Source: Tenacibaculum sp. SZ-18 (GTDB taxonomy: Bacteria > Bacteroidota > Bacteroidia > Flavobacteriales > Flavobacteriaceae). Taken from it: a DNA stretch of 64,000 nucleotides. Position 1 is the stretch's first letter. Every line of letters begins with the position of its first letter. Of this stretch, positions 48,569-57,745 are shown piece after piece. Location of the stretch: contig NZ_CP019335.1 in the NCBI RefSeq assembly GCF_002813915.1, positions 2,959,777-3,023,776 on the forward strand, given 5' to 3'. Position numbers and translations under genes: made by a program. The notes beneath the pieces are model-generated. The model ran no database searches. It was not told where the DNA came from and saw only the letters and a list, made by a program, of their open reading frames with translations.

Positions 48569-49801
48569 TTATTTTAGAACTTCTTGAGGAATTCCAATAT
48601 TCTCAAAGTCTTCCCAAAAGTTTCTATATGACTTCGTAACTACCTTAGCATCGTTTATTTGAATTGGTACCTTTAAAGCCAAAGGCGTAAATGCCATCGC
48701 CATTCGATGATCATTGTATGTCTCTATAGCTATGTTTTCATTTATTTCTAATGAAGACTCTAAGTGTAACTCTTCATTAGTAACTGTAATATTTCCTCCA
48801 AGTTTAGTTATTTCATCTCTCAATGCTTCTAGTCTATCCGTTTCTTTGATTTTTAGCGTATGTAAACCTACTAACTTACAAGGAACACCTAACGCAAAAC
48901 ATGTAACTGCAATAGTTTGTGCAATATCTGGTGCCTTCACTAAATCTAACTCTAAGAAAGAAGTACTTGTTTGCTTCTCTTTTTTCAGTAAAATCGCATA
49001 CTCTTCAAAAGTAGTTGTAACACCAAAATGTTTATAAATATCAGCCAAGCAACTATCTCCTTGTAAACTTTCTTTTTTATAAGATGATAACTCTATTTCT
49101 GTACCAATTTCACTTAGTGCCACTAAAGAATAAAAGTAAGATGCAGAACTCCAATCAGCTTCAACAATAACTTTTTTTCCTTCAATATTTGCTAATGGAT
49201 TCACCTTAATCAAATTTCCTTCAAATTTACTTTCAATTTCCAATTGACTTAATAAACTCAAGGTCATTTTTATATATGGAATCGAAGTGATTTCTCCTAA
49301 CAATTCAATCTCTAAACCATTAGGCAAACTTGAAGCTATTAATAATAAGGCAGAAATGTATTGACTACTCACATTTCCTTGAATAGCAACTTTATTTTTT
49401 TCAAGGTTTTTACCCGTAATCTTTAATGGTGGATATCCTTCTTTTTCTATGTAAGAAATCTCTGCTCCTAAATCTCTTAACGCATCTACTAAAATCTTAA
49501 TAGGACGATTATGCATTCTTTCCGATCCTTGTAAAATTTTAGTTTTTCCTTCCTGACTAGCGAAAAAAGCAGTTAAAAATCGCATGGCAGTACCAGCATG
49601 ACCGATATCAGCAACCTCTCCTTCTCCTGTTAAGGCATGCTGCATATGTACAGAATCATCAGAATTAGAGAGATTTTCAATGACTAATTCTGGATACAAT
49701 TGCTGCAAAATCAATAATCGATTTGATTCACTTTTTGAACCTGAAACAACAATACTTTTTTTAAATAATTGATTTTTAGGAATCTTTAACAATAAGTCCA
49801 T
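48569..49801 (-). CDS. aroA: 3-phosphoshikimate 1-carboxyvinyltransferase (EPSP synthase)
   Basis: 410 residues from ATG 49801 (a TTG two codons earlier is less likely). Motifs GSKSESNRLLIL, GHAGTAMRFLTAF, SSQYISALLLIAS, IKETDRLEAL and YNDHRMAMA mark EPSP synthase of the short, class II-like form seen in Bacteroidota. Shikimate pathway. Confidence 0.95.
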   Translation of the reverse strand: MDLLLKIPKNQLFKKSIVVSGSKSESNRLLILQQLYPELVIENLSNSDDSVHMQHALTGEGEVADIGHAGTAMRFLTAFFASQEGKTKILQGSERMHNRPIKILVDALRDLGAEISYIEKEGYPPLKITGKNLEKNKVAIQGNVSSQYISALLLIASSLPNGLEIELLGEITSIPYIKMTLSLLSQLEIESKFEGNLIKVNPLANIEGKKVIVEADWSSASYFYSLVALSEIGTEIELSSYKKESLQGDSCLADIYKHFGVTTTFEEYAILLKKEKQTSTSFLELDLVKAPDIAQTIAVTCFALGVPCKLVGLHTLKIKETDRLEALRDEITKLGGNITVTNEELHLESSLEINENIAIETYNDHRMAMAFTPLALKVPIQINDAKVVTKSYRNFWEDFENIGIPQEVLK

Positions 49802-49842
49802 TAACAAAATTTTATCTTTAGCTTCTTAATCAACTAAATTAA

Positions 49843-52800
49843 ATGAAAAAACTACTTTTTTGGGGAGTATGCTTACTCCTAGCCGTAAATGTCAAAGTTA
49901 ACGCTCAAAAAAACAATAGCCAATTTTCTGAAGAATATTTTAATGCAATCGAATGGAGAAATATTGGTCCATTTCGTGGCGGAAGAAGTTGTGCAGTAAC
50001 AGGAGTTTCTAAAAAGCCAAATTTATTCTACATGGGTACAACCGGAGGTGGAATTTGGAAAACAATTGATGCTGGTAATACTTGGCAAAATATTTCTGAT
50101 GGGTTTTTTGGTGGATCTGTAGGATCGATAGCTGTTAGCGAATGGGATAACAACATTATTTATGTTGGAATGGGAGAAAAAACAGTTCGTGGAAATGTTT
50201 CTTCTGGAGATGGTGTTTGGAAATCTGAAAATGCTGGTAAAACATGGAAACATATGGGATTACCAAATTCTAGACATATTCCAAGAGTAAGAATTCATCC
50301 TAAAAATCCAGATGTTGCATTTGCTGCTGTTCTTGGAGATTTATATAAGTCTACCGAAGAAAGAGGTGTTTACAAGACGATTGATGGTGGTAAGACTTGG
50401 AAGAGAGTTTTATTCAGTAATTCAGATGCTGGTGCAATCGATTTAATTATCGATCCAAATAATCCAAGAGTTTTATATGCTTCAACTTGGAATGTGAGAA
50501 GAACTCCATATAGTTTGTCTAGTGGTGGCGAAGGTTCTGCAATTTGGAAAAGTACAGATGAAGGTGAAACTTGGACGAATATTTCTGAAAATGACGGTTT
50601 ACCGAAAGGAACTTGGGGGATTTCAGGTTTAGCTGTTTCTCCAGTAAATTCAGAAATAGTCTATGCTTTAATAGAAAATGAAAAAGGTGGGGTTTATAAA
50701 TCTACAGATGCAGGCAAAACATGGAAACTCATTAATAGTGAACGTAAATTACGTCAAAGAGCTTGGTACTATACTCGTATTTATGCAGATACTCAAGATG
50801 AAAATATTGTATATGTAATGAATGTACGCTACCACAAATCTACAGATGGAGGTAAAACCTACAAAACTTATAACGCTCCTCATGGAGATCATCATGATTT
50901 ATGGATTGCTCCTGAAGACAATCAAAGAATGATAATTGCTGACGATGGTGGAGGACAAATTTCTTTTGATGCTGGAGAAAATTGGTCTACCTATTTAAAT
51001 CAACCAACTTCTCAATTCTATCGTGTAACCACAGACAATCATTTCCCATATAGAATTTACGTAGCACAACAAGATAATTCGACGATTAGAATTTCACATA
51101 GAACCGATGGAAGATTTATTACAAATCAAGATTGGGAAAGTACGGCAGGAGGAGAAAGTGCACATATCGCAGTAGATCCTTTAAATAATGACATTGCCTA
51201 CGGAGGAAGTTATGGAGGTTTGTTAACTCGTGTTAATCATAAAACAGGATCAGTAAGAGCCATTAATGTTTGGCCAGATGATCCAATGGGACATGGAGCT
51301 GAAGATTTTAAATATCGTTTCCAATGGAATTTTCCTGTGTTATTTTCACCGAATAACCCTAAAAAATTATATGCAACTTCTAATCATGTTCATACCACTA
51401 CTAACGAAGGTCAATCTTGGAAAATTATTAGTCCAGACTTAACCAGAAATGATCCTAAAACATTAGGTCCTTCAGGAGGACCAATTACAAAAGATAATAC
51501 AGGAGTTGAATACTATGGGACAATCTTCGCAATAGCAGAAGTCCCTAATGAAGATGGTGTAATTTATACAGGATCTGATGATGGTTTGGTACATATAACG
51601 AGAGATGGCGGTAAAAACTGGATAAACATTACACCTAAAAAAATGCCTGAATGGATGATGATTAATTGCATTGAAATTGATCCATTTACAAAAGGAGGAG
51701 CTTACATTGTTGGAACGAAATATAAAACTGGAGATTATCAACCTTACATATATAAAACCGAAGATTACGGTGCTTCTTGGAAAAAAATTACAAATGGTAT
51801 CGGAAATGAAGACTTTACCAGAGCCTTAAGAGCAGACCCGAAAAGAAAAGGATTGTTATATGCTGGTACAGAAAGAGGAATGTATGTTTCTTTTAATGAT
51901 GGAAAAGATTGGCAGAAATTCCAATTGAATTTACCTATTGTTCCTATTACTGATTTAGCGGTAAAAGAAGACAACTTAATTGCTGCTACTCAAGGTAGAT
52001 CATTATGGATTATTGATGATTTAACACCGCTTCATCAATTAAACACATCTATTAGTAATAAAGACTTTTTTATGTACAAACCAAAAGAAAGTTATAGAAT
52101 GAGTGGTGGTAATGGAGCAACATCAAAGAGAAACGGTACTAATTATTATGGTGGAGTTCCAATTAATTACTTTATAAAAAATTATTCAGAAAAAGACACT
52201 ATTTCACTTTCCTTCTTTGACAGTGCTAAAAATAAAATTCAAGTTTTCAGTACACATCCAAACAAAAAGGATAAAGAGAAAAAACTTAAAGTAAAACAAG
52301 GAAATAATGTATTCTACTGGGACATGATGTACTCTGGAGCTGAACGCGTAAAAGGAATGATTTTATGGTGGGCTTCATTAAACGGACCAATGGCTTTACC
52401 TGGTAATTATAGTGTTGCACTTGAAGTAAATGGAAAATCTACATCACAAAATTTCAGTATTAAAAACAAACCGAATTCAGAATCTTCAGAAGCAGATTTA
52501 AAGGCTCAGTTTGATTTTATAAATAGTATCAATGCAAAAATGACGGAAATTCATAAAGCATTGAAAAATGTGAAGAAAGTTAAAGGTCAGATTAAAACCT
52601 TAAAGAAGTCTATTCAAGATAAAAAGAAGCATGAGGAGTTAATTGACTTTGCGGATAAACTACTTAAAGATATGACTGTGGTTGAAAACAACTTATACCA
52701 AACAAAAAGTAAGAGTAATCAGGATCCGTTAAATTTCCCTATCAAACTAAACAACAAGTTAGGACACTTGAATTCATTGACTCGAATTGGTGATTTCAAA

Positions 52801-52950
52801 CCAACAGATCAAGCAATTGCATTTAAAAATGAAATCACAAAAGATATTGACATTGAATTGAATAAGTTATACCAACTCTTTAATTCAGAAGTAAAACAAT
52901 TAAACCAAAAAGTAAAAGAAAGTCAAATTAACTTTATTCAATTGGACTAA
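49843..52950 (+). CDS. Secreted sortilin/BNR-repeat beta-propeller protein
   Basis: 1035 residues with signal peptide (LLLAVNVKVNA). Many Asp-box/BNR repeats are seen (GGIWKTIDAGNTW, GVWKSENAGKTW, GVYKTIDGGKTW, GVYKSTDAGKTW), forming beta-propellers over residues 30-720. The last third is a coiled, Lys-rich segment (about 900-1000). It lacks a type IX C-terminal sorting domain. This WD40/YVTN/VPS10-like family is common in marine Bacteroidota; its ligand is not known. Confidence 0.85.
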   Translation: MKKLLFWGVCLLLAVNVKVNAQKNNSQFSEEYFNAIEWRNIGPFRGGRSCAVTGVSKKPNLFYMGTTGGGIWKTIDAGNTWQNISDGFFGGSVGSIAVSEWDNNIIYVGMGEKTVRGNVSSGDGVWKSENAGKTWKHMGLPNSRHIPRVRIHPKNPDVAFAAVLGDLYKSTEERGVYKTIDGGKTWKRVLFSNSDAGAIDLIIDPNNPRVLYASTWNVRRTPYSLSSGGEGSAIWKSTDEGETWTNISENDGLPKGTWGISGLAVSPVNSEIVYALIENEKGGVYKSTDAGKTWKLINSERKLRQRAWYYTRIYADTQDENIVYVMNVRYHKSTDGGKTYKTYNAPHGDHHDLWIAPEDNQRMIIADDGGGQISFDAGENWSTYLNQPTSQFYRVTTDNHFPYRIYVAQQDNSTIRISHRTDGRFITNQDWESTAGGESAHIAVDPLNNDIAYGGSYGGLLTRVNHKTGSVRAINVWPDDPMGHGAEDFKYRFQWNFPVLFSPNNPKKLYATSNHVHTTTNEGQSWKIISPDLTRNDPKTLGPSGGPITKDNTGVEYYGTIFAIAEVPNEDGVIYTGSDDGLVHITRDGGKNWINITPKKMPEWMMINCIEIDPFTKGGAYIVGTKYKTGDYQPYIYKTEDYGASWKKITNGIGNEDFTRALRADPKRKGLLYAGTERGMYVSFNDGKDWQKFQLNLPIVPITDLAVKEDNLIAATQGRSLWIIDDLTPLHQLNTSISNKDFFMYKPKESYRMSGGNGATSKRNGTNYYGGVPINYFIKNYSEKDTISLSFFDSAKNKIQVFSTHPNKKDKEKKLKVKQGNNVFYWDMMYSGAERVKGMILWWASLNGPMALPGNYSVALEVNGKSTSQNFSIKNKPNSESSEADLKAQFDFINSINAKMTEIHKALKNVKKVKGQIKTLKKSIQDKKKHEELIDFADKLLKDMTVVENNLYQTKSKSNQDPLNFPIKLNNKLGHLNSLTRIGDFKPTDQAIAFKNEITKDIDIELNKLYQLFNSEVKQLNQKVKESQINFIQLD

Positions 52951-52957
52951 CAATCAT

Positions 52958-52989
52958 AAAAAAAGCGAGTTTAAAAACTCGCTTTTTTT
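52958..52989. terminator. Bidirectional terminator
   Basis: AAAAAAAGCGAGT (52958-52970) pairs with ACTCGCTTTTTTT (52977-52989), between convergent genes. Confidence 0.88.
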
Positions 52990-53236
52990 ATTTCATTTTT
53001 TTATTCGAAGTATACATTCCGTACATAATACTTATTACAATTTTCCCTAAAAAAAATCGAACCCATTTCTTGTTTGTAAAATGTGTTTCTGCCACTACGT
53101 CAAAGTTTCCTGAGAAAATATCACTTGCACTATTAAATAATAGTGAGAAAATTACAACCACTATAAAAAATGGAATTCCTACTTTAAAAGTATTTATCCA
53201 AAATAATTTCCTTCCTATATTTTGATGTAATGCCAT
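52988..53236 (-). CDS. Small membrane protein
   Basis: 82 residues, one clear membrane helix (about 20-38, VGIPFFIVVVIFSLLF) and a basic C-terminus. Its ATG overlaps the MazG stop codon (TAATG), so it is translationally coupled. No family recognised. Confidence 0.65.
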   Translation of the reverse strand: MALHQNIGRKLFWINTFKVGIPFFIVVVIFSLLFNSASDIFSGNFDVVAETHFTNKKWVRFFLGKIVISIMYGMYTSNKKMK

Positions 53237-53562
53237 TATTTTAACTTTTCGTTGTTATGATGACGATCGTGATCTCTTTTAGTTTTCAAGTCTAACTTTT
53301 TATCAAAAGCCTCTTGCAAGTTAACTCCTGTTTGATTTGCCAAACATAAAACCACAAAAACAACATCAGCTAATTCTTCACCTAAGTCTTTTTGCTTATC
53401 ACTTTCCTTTTCACTTTGCTCACCATATCTTCGAGCAATAATTCTTGCTACTTCTCCTACTTCTTCTGTTAGTTGAGCCATGTTCGTTAATTCGTTAAAA
53501 TAACGAACTCCATGATTTTTAATCCAATAGTCTACTTGTTTTTGAGCGTCTTGTATGTTCAT
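53236..53562 (-). CDS. MazG-like nucleotide pyrophosphohydrolase
   Basis: 108 residues. The catalytic ExxE...ExxD pattern is present (LTEEVGEV, LGEELADVVF). It hydrolyses nucleoside triphosphates or dCTP-like substrates in the cytoplasm. His-rich C-terminus (DHDRHHNNEK). Confidence 0.9.
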   Translation of the reverse strand: MNIQDAQKQVDYWIKNHGVRYFNELTNMAQLTEEVGEVARIIARRYGEQSEKESDKQKDLGEELADVVFVVLCLANQTGVNLQEAFDKKLDLKTKRDHDRHHNNEKLK

Positions 53563-53678
53563 ATCGTTCCTATAAATTTCGAATTCAAAAATACTATTCT
53601 TATTAAGATGTTACTTCTTTTTTATTGTATTATGTCTATTCCAAAGATGAATAATAATCTTGTTAATAACAATACCAT

Positions 53679-54914
53679 TTAATTAAAATTATCAATTTTT
53701 TGAGATATAAAAACCTGTGAATTTGTGGTTTTACTTCTTAAAATGCAAAGAAATACTCCACTCAAAAGTGATAACCCAAAAATGATATACCAAGTATTAT
53801 CAAATCCAACTTCCTCTATTAAATGCATCCCTGAGTAATGACCAAAAACATGTGCTACAGAAAATGCTACACTATACCAAGACATATATTGGCCTTGATT
53901 TCCTTTTTTTGCACTTTCCATGGCATAAGCATTCGAGAAAGGGAACATAATCATTTCCCCAATTGTCATAAAAAACATTCCTACTAATAAAATCCCAACC
54001 CAGCCGGTCATATTCAAAACAATAAAACTCATTGTTACGAGAATACCTCCAATTAGCATTAAAGATATTTTTGTTTGTTTTGAATCTTCCAACCATTTTA
54101 CCAAAGGCATCTCCAATAAAAATATAATAAATCCATTCGCTCCTAAGAGTAATCCGATTTCAAATTCTGTTAAATAATGAACTTCTTTATAATACAAAGG
54201 AATTGTTGAAAAATACTGCAGAAATACTATTCCAAATAAAGCCATTGCTACTAGAAATATCCAGTAAGGTTTATCTTGGTAAACTGAAACAGGTTGTTCA
54301 ACTTTAATCTCATCCAAAATTCTTGCTTTTGTAGGGTTTAAGACATTAATCAGCAATAGAGTTGCCAAAACACACGTAATTCCATCGACCCAAAATAATC
54401 CTTGATATCCCAATGTTGTGATGATTAATCCTCCAACGGCGGGACCTGCAGAAAAACCTAAATTGATTGCTAAACGAATTAATGTAACTGACCTTGTTTT
54501 ATTTTCAGGTTTACTGTATGAGCTCAATGCTACAAACATCGCTGGTCGAAATGTATCTGCTATTAGCATTAAAACAAAAATAGAAGCACAAAAACCATTA
54601 AGAGTTTTCACAAATTGAAGTAATACAAATAAAATCCCTGTTAAAAACAAGCTCCATTGCATTACTTTGAAATACCCGATTCTATCCGTTAAATATCCTC
54701 CCAATTTTGAACCAACAACAGAACCTAATCCGAAAAATACCATAATTAATCCCACATCTGAATAAGAATATCCTAATCCTTCTTTTAAATAAAGTGACAA
54801 AAATGGAATTACCATTGTTCCTGCTCTGTTAATTAACGTAATTAACGATAACCACCAAACCTCCCTAGAGAGGCCGCCAAAGGTCGCTGCATAATTTTTA
54901 AAAAACTTTTTCAT
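53679..54914 (-). CDS. MFS efflux-type transporter
   Basis: 411 residues with 12 membrane helices. The MFS loop 2-3 motif is GGYLTDRIGY, and helix 5 has the glycine-rich AINLGFSAGPAVGG, which is typical of drug/proton antiporters (DHA1, MdtH-like). The substrate is unknown. It is preceded by a 24-codon ORF and a perfect terminator hairpin in the leader, so expression is probably attenuated. Confidence 0.88.
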   Translation of the reverse strand: MKKFFKNYAATFGGLSREVWWLSLITLINRAGTMVIPFLSLYLKEGLGYSYSDVGLIMVFFGLGSVVGSKLGGYLTDRIGYFKVMQWSLFLTGILFVLLQFVKTLNGFCASIFVLMLIADTFRPAMFVALSSYSKPENKTRSVTLIRLAINLGFSAGPAVGGLIITTLGYQGLFWVDGITCVLATLLLINVLNPTKARILDEIKVEQPVSVYQDKPYWIFLVAMALFGIVFLQYFSTIPLYYKEVHYLTEFEIGLLLGANGFIIFLLEMPLVKWLEDSKQTKISLMLIGGILVTMSFIVLNMTGWVGILLVGMFFMTIGEMIMFPFSNAYAMESAKKGNQGQYMSWYSVAFSVAHVFGHYSGMHLIEEVGFDNTWYIIFGLSLLSGVFLCILRSKTTNSQVFISQKIDNFN

Positions 54915-54939
54915 AATTGTTTGGTTTTAGTTGTTTATA

Positions 54940-54973
54940 GAAAATAAAAAAGTCCGACTATATAGTCGGACTT
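54940..54973 (-). terminator. Terminator inside the MFS gene leader (attenuator)
   Basis: A perfect 24-base palindrome (54950-54973; AAGTCCGACTA, TA, TAGTCGGACTT) is followed on the minus strand by TTTTTATTTT. It sits between the leader ORF and the MFS start codon at 54914, so it can only act as a conditional terminator of that gene. Confidence 0.8.
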
Positions 54974-55005
54974 AGCAATTGTATATTTTTATATCAATAT
55001 AACAT

Positions 55006-55080
55006 TTACACATAAATAGCCCGAGCAGAAGGTGGTCTTACCACCGACGTCCATTGTTTATATGTACAAATGTTTTTCAT
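55006..55080 (-). CDS. 24-residue leader peptide of the MFS gene
   Basis: ATG at 55080, TAA at 55008-55006. The product begins MKNICTYKQW and ends RPPSARAIYV. Its stop is 33 bases before the attenuator hairpin. A consensus -7 element lies 21 bases upstream. GGTGGT/ACCACC within codons 13-17 makes a hairpin of its own, and GTCGG of codons 11-13 can pair with CCGAC of the terminator 5' arm. The arrangement is that of ribosome-stalling leader peptides of resistance genes. The C-terminal IYV recalls stalling ends such as IFVI, but that is only a resemblance. Confidence 0.72.
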   Translation of the reverse strand: MKNICTYKQWTSVVRPPSARAIYV

Positions 55081-55100
55081 GTTTTCTTTTAATTATGACA

Positions 55101-55108
55101 CAAACATA
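55101..55108 (-). promoter_or_regulatory. -7 element for the leader peptide/MFS transcript
   Basis: TATGTTTG (55108-55101) matches TAnnTTTG exactly, 20 bases before the leader ATG. No good TTG -33 upstream. Confidence 0.5.
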
Positions 55109-55243
55109 GAGAAAAATTCTATAGGTTGTATATTAATTTAAGGTTGTTTATTATGATTTGATAAAATCAGCAATGAAAATTATGATGATTTTTTAAATCA
55201 TAGTAATTTTGTAATTGAAATGAATTGTATAAATGTAACATCT

Positions 55244-55849
55244 ATGAAAAGGTTTTTTATAACACTAATAGTAATTATATTTTGTTTTTCTTGTTCTTCT
55301 AAAGCCAAGAGAAAACATCAAGGAAATTCTGATTATCAAAAAGAGATGAATGCTAAATTTAAAGACGCATCTACTTCACCATTAACTAAAAAAGATTTAA
55401 AAACTTTTAAAGGTTTGCCATTCTTTCCTATCAAGAATAAGTTCAAAGTCGTTGCAAAATTGAATAAAACAAAAGACTCAAAAATATTTAGTTTTCCCAC
55501 TACTACTGAAAGAATTGCTAAGTATAAAAAATATGGAGTTGTTAATTTTTCAATTGATGAAAAAAACTTCAGTTTAGATATTTATAAAGATCCTAATCCT
55601 TTACCTGGATTTAAAGACTATCTTTTTTTACCTTTTTTTGATAAAACAAACGGAAAAACAACTTACAAAGGAGGTAGGTTTGTAGACATTACTACGAATG
55701 ACGAAACAAAAGATGGAACTATATTAATCGATTTTAATAAAGCTTATAATCCTTACTGTGTTTATAATGACAAATTTTCTTGTCCAATTACACCAAGGGA
55801 AAATTTTTTAAATATTCCTATTGAAGCTGGGATGATGAATTATAAATAA
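55244..55849 (+). CDS. DUF1684 lipoprotein
   Basis: 201 residues from ATG 55244, which opens a lipobox (FCFSCSSKAK); the ATG at 55220 adds eight residues without a signal character. The C-terminal two-thirds matches DUF1684 (FSLDIYKDP, YKGGRFVDI, LIDFNKAYNPYCVYN, CPITPRENFLNIPIEAG). Cell-surface or periplasmic; function unknown. Confidence 0.86.
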   Translation: MKRFFITLIVIIFCFSCSSKAKRKHQGNSDYQKEMNAKFKDASTSPLTKKDLKTFKGLPFFPIKNKFKVVAKLNKTKDSKIFSFPTTTERIAKYKKYGVVNFSIDEKNFSLDIYKDPNPLPGFKDYLFLPFFDKTNGKTTYKGGRFVDITTNDETKDGTILIDFNKAYNPYCVYNDKFSCPITPRENFLNIPIEAGMMNYK

Positions 55850-55873
55850 AACCCGCCGTCAAAAAGCGGGTTG
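55850..55873. terminator. Bidirectional terminator
   Basis: AACCCGC (55850-55856) pairs with GCGGGTT (55866-55872), between convergent genes. Confidence 0.75.
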
Positions 55874-55880
55874 TATTTAT

Positions 55881-56582
55881 TTAAGAATTAAAGGATAATT
55901 CCTGTTCACTATCTTCTTTAATTGCTTCGGCTAAACGCTCTAATAAAATCTTACGAACCTTTAGTTTGGTATTTTTATGAGCATTCTTATTAAGTTTTCC
56001 AAAAAGTCCTGCTACCTTAATTGCTGTTCCGATTAAACTTCCCTCTGGAACTACGATATCTAAAAACCCAGCTGTAACAGCTTCCTCTGGATTATACATT
56101 TCCGCATTACTCACACTTCTTTGAAAATAAACTGGTGTTAATTTCCCTCTTGCAATCTCTACACCTGCATTATGCATTGTCATTCCAATCATAACTTCAT
56201 TTAATCCAATTTTAAATTCACCAGCTGTACCAATTCTATAATCAGCGGATAACAATAAAAACGCACCTTTTGCTACAGCATGACCATTACAGGCTAATAT
56301 CACTGGTGTTGGAAAGGATAATAATCTATACGATAATTTTGATCCTTTAATTACCAATTCTTTCGCTGCATCTTGCGACTTAGTCATTACTTTTAAATCA
56401 AAACCTCCTGAAAATATGCCAGATTGCCCTGTAATAATAACAACTCGTTCCTCTTTCTCCGCAGTATCTAAACATTCATTCAATTCATCAATAACTTCAT
56501 GAGAAATTGCATTTACTTTCCCGTTGGCAATTTTAATAATTGCATAATTTTCATCAGTAGTTAAATGTACTAATTTGTCCAT
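55881..56582 (-). CDS. Enoyl-CoA hydratase/isomerase family protein
   Basis: 233 residues of crotonase fold. The oxyanion-hole region shows FSGGFDLKVM and ACNGHAVAKGAFLLLSADYRIG. It is shorter than typical (about 260) and lacks a clear second catalytic Glu, so the reaction cannot be named. 9 bases after crcB. Confidence 0.88.
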   Translation of the reverse strand: MDKLVHLTTDENYAIIKIANGKVNAISHEVIDELNECLDTAEKEERVVIITGQSGIFSGGFDLKVMTKSQDAAKELVIKGSKLSYRLLSFPTPVILACNGHAVAKGAFLLLSADYRIGTAGEFKIGLNEVMIGMTMHNAGVEIARGKLTPVYFQRSVSNAEMYNPEEAVTAGFLDIVVPEGSLIGTAIKVAGLFGKLNKNAHKNTKLKVRKILLERLAEAIKEDSEQELSFNS

Positions 56583-56591
56583 ATTATTATT

Positions 56592-56957
56592 TTATTTCAC
56601 TAAAAAAATTCCTAAAAAAACTGCTAGAATACCTAAACCGAAACTAGCAATTGCATATGTTGCAAAAATTAGAAAATCACCCGACTTTAAAAACACATGA
56701 TTTTCATAAGCAAAAGTTGAAAATGTAGTAAAACCACCACAAAAACCTGTTGCAAGCAATAACATTTGATTTTGGGTTAAAGTGTCATTTTTGGCTGCGA
56801 ATCCTAAAATACACCCAATCAATAAACTTCCTAAAATATTGGCGACAAAAGTACCAATTGGAATACCTGTATCTCCATTGTTTAACATTTTTCCAAGTAA
56901 GAATCTAAGAACACTTCCTAAACCACCACCAATAAATACAAGTAATAATTGCTTCAT
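56592..56957 (-). CDS. crcB: Fluoride channel CrcB/Fluc
   Basis: 121 residues from ATG 56957 (MKQLLLVFIGGGLGSVLRF). Four membrane helices; GTFVANILGS and the Na+-site/Phe-box region GFCGGFTTFSTF are present. A single-gene homodimer form. No fluoride riboswitch was recognised upstream. Confidence 0.94.
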   Translation of the reverse strand: MKQLLLVFIGGGLGSVLRFLLGKMLNNGDTGIPIGTFVANILGSLLIGCILGFAAKNDTLTQNQMLLLATGFCGGFTTFSTFAYENHVFLKSGDFLIFATYAIASFGLGILAVFLGIFLVK

Positions 56958-57054
56958 CTTGCCACTAAAATAACAAAACCTCACTTTCTTGATAAGGTTT
57001 TACTGTACTATTTAAAAATTATTCAATTGAGTAATGAATATTTGTTTGAATTTC

Positions 57055-57406
57055 TTACCATTTTAACCCTGTAAAATCATTCACATAAACCTCATAAAGA
57101 GAAGGTTACTCTTCAAACGTATCTTCTAAAAACTTTCTAATTGCCTTATGTACTTCGTAATATTATCACCAAAATTTCCAAACTATCATACTTTTACATA
57201 AATATTAGCTGCAATTAAAACCTTTTAAATTTCTTCGGAAAGGACAATATTTTCATCTAAAAATAAGCCAAATAAAACTCTGGAACACCTGTTTCCTCAT
57301 CTTACTTATGATACAACTCAGTAATAATAGAATTACCATATTCTGAACTAGATCTTTCAGAACGGATTCCAGCTTTTATTAATGATTCTGTAAAGATCAA
57401 TTTCAT
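57055..57406 (-). pseudogene. Decayed gene B, family not recognised
   Basis: ATG at 57406 opens a protein-like frame (MKLIFTESLIKAGIRSERSS, then EYGNSIITELYHK) broken by TAA at 57304-57302. It goes on (DEETGVPEFYLAYF), shifts frame at an A/T run at 57259-57263 (LDENIVLSEEI), and shows more stops and a second shift before PSLYEVYVNDFTGLKW and a TAA at 57057. If restored it would be about 117 residues. It lies 3 bases downstream of decayed gene A. Confidence 0.6.
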
Positions 57407-57409
57407 TTC

Positions 57410-57592
57410 TTATTTATCAATTTTGATTATATCGGAAAAACCTTTAAAATTCTTGACTTAAGGAGCAACTGTTGTTGCTTTATCCAAGTTATATTTGTTT
57501 GATATTATGATTAACACACTATCTAAATTAGTTAAAGTATAACCACTACCAAATGTAGCTGATCATATTTTTAGATTTTCAATGTTTAAATT
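57410..57592 (-). pseudogene. Decayed gene A, 3' part, family not recognised
   Basis: Protein-like frame on the minus strand (SATFGSGYTLTNLDSVLIII, later VKNFKGFSDIIKIDK) with in-frame stops, ending with TAA at 57412, 3 bases before decayed gene B. The 5' part is not recognisable. Confidence 0.5.
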
Positions 57593-57686
57593 ATACTAAC
57601 TACTAGTACTTTAAAGTACTTAAAACATACTGAATATTGAAACTAAAAGAGAAAACCTAGAGGATTAGCATTTTAAATGTGCTCAT

Positions 57687-57725
57687 AAAAAAAGCGAAAA
57701 ACATATTCTGTTTTTCGCTTTTTTT
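57687..57725. terminator. Strong bidirectional terminator
   Basis: 17-bp perfect stem AAAAAAAGCGAAAAACA / TGTTTTTCGCTTTTTTT with 5-base loop; ends the DoxX gene on the minus strand. Confidence 0.92.
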
Positions 57726-57745
57726 AAAAGTATAATTTCAATATT

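Noticed and set aside
56958..57050. Fluoride riboswitch upstream of crcB
   Set aside because: No crcB-motif core was recognised on the minus strand; the DNA is plain AT-rich.
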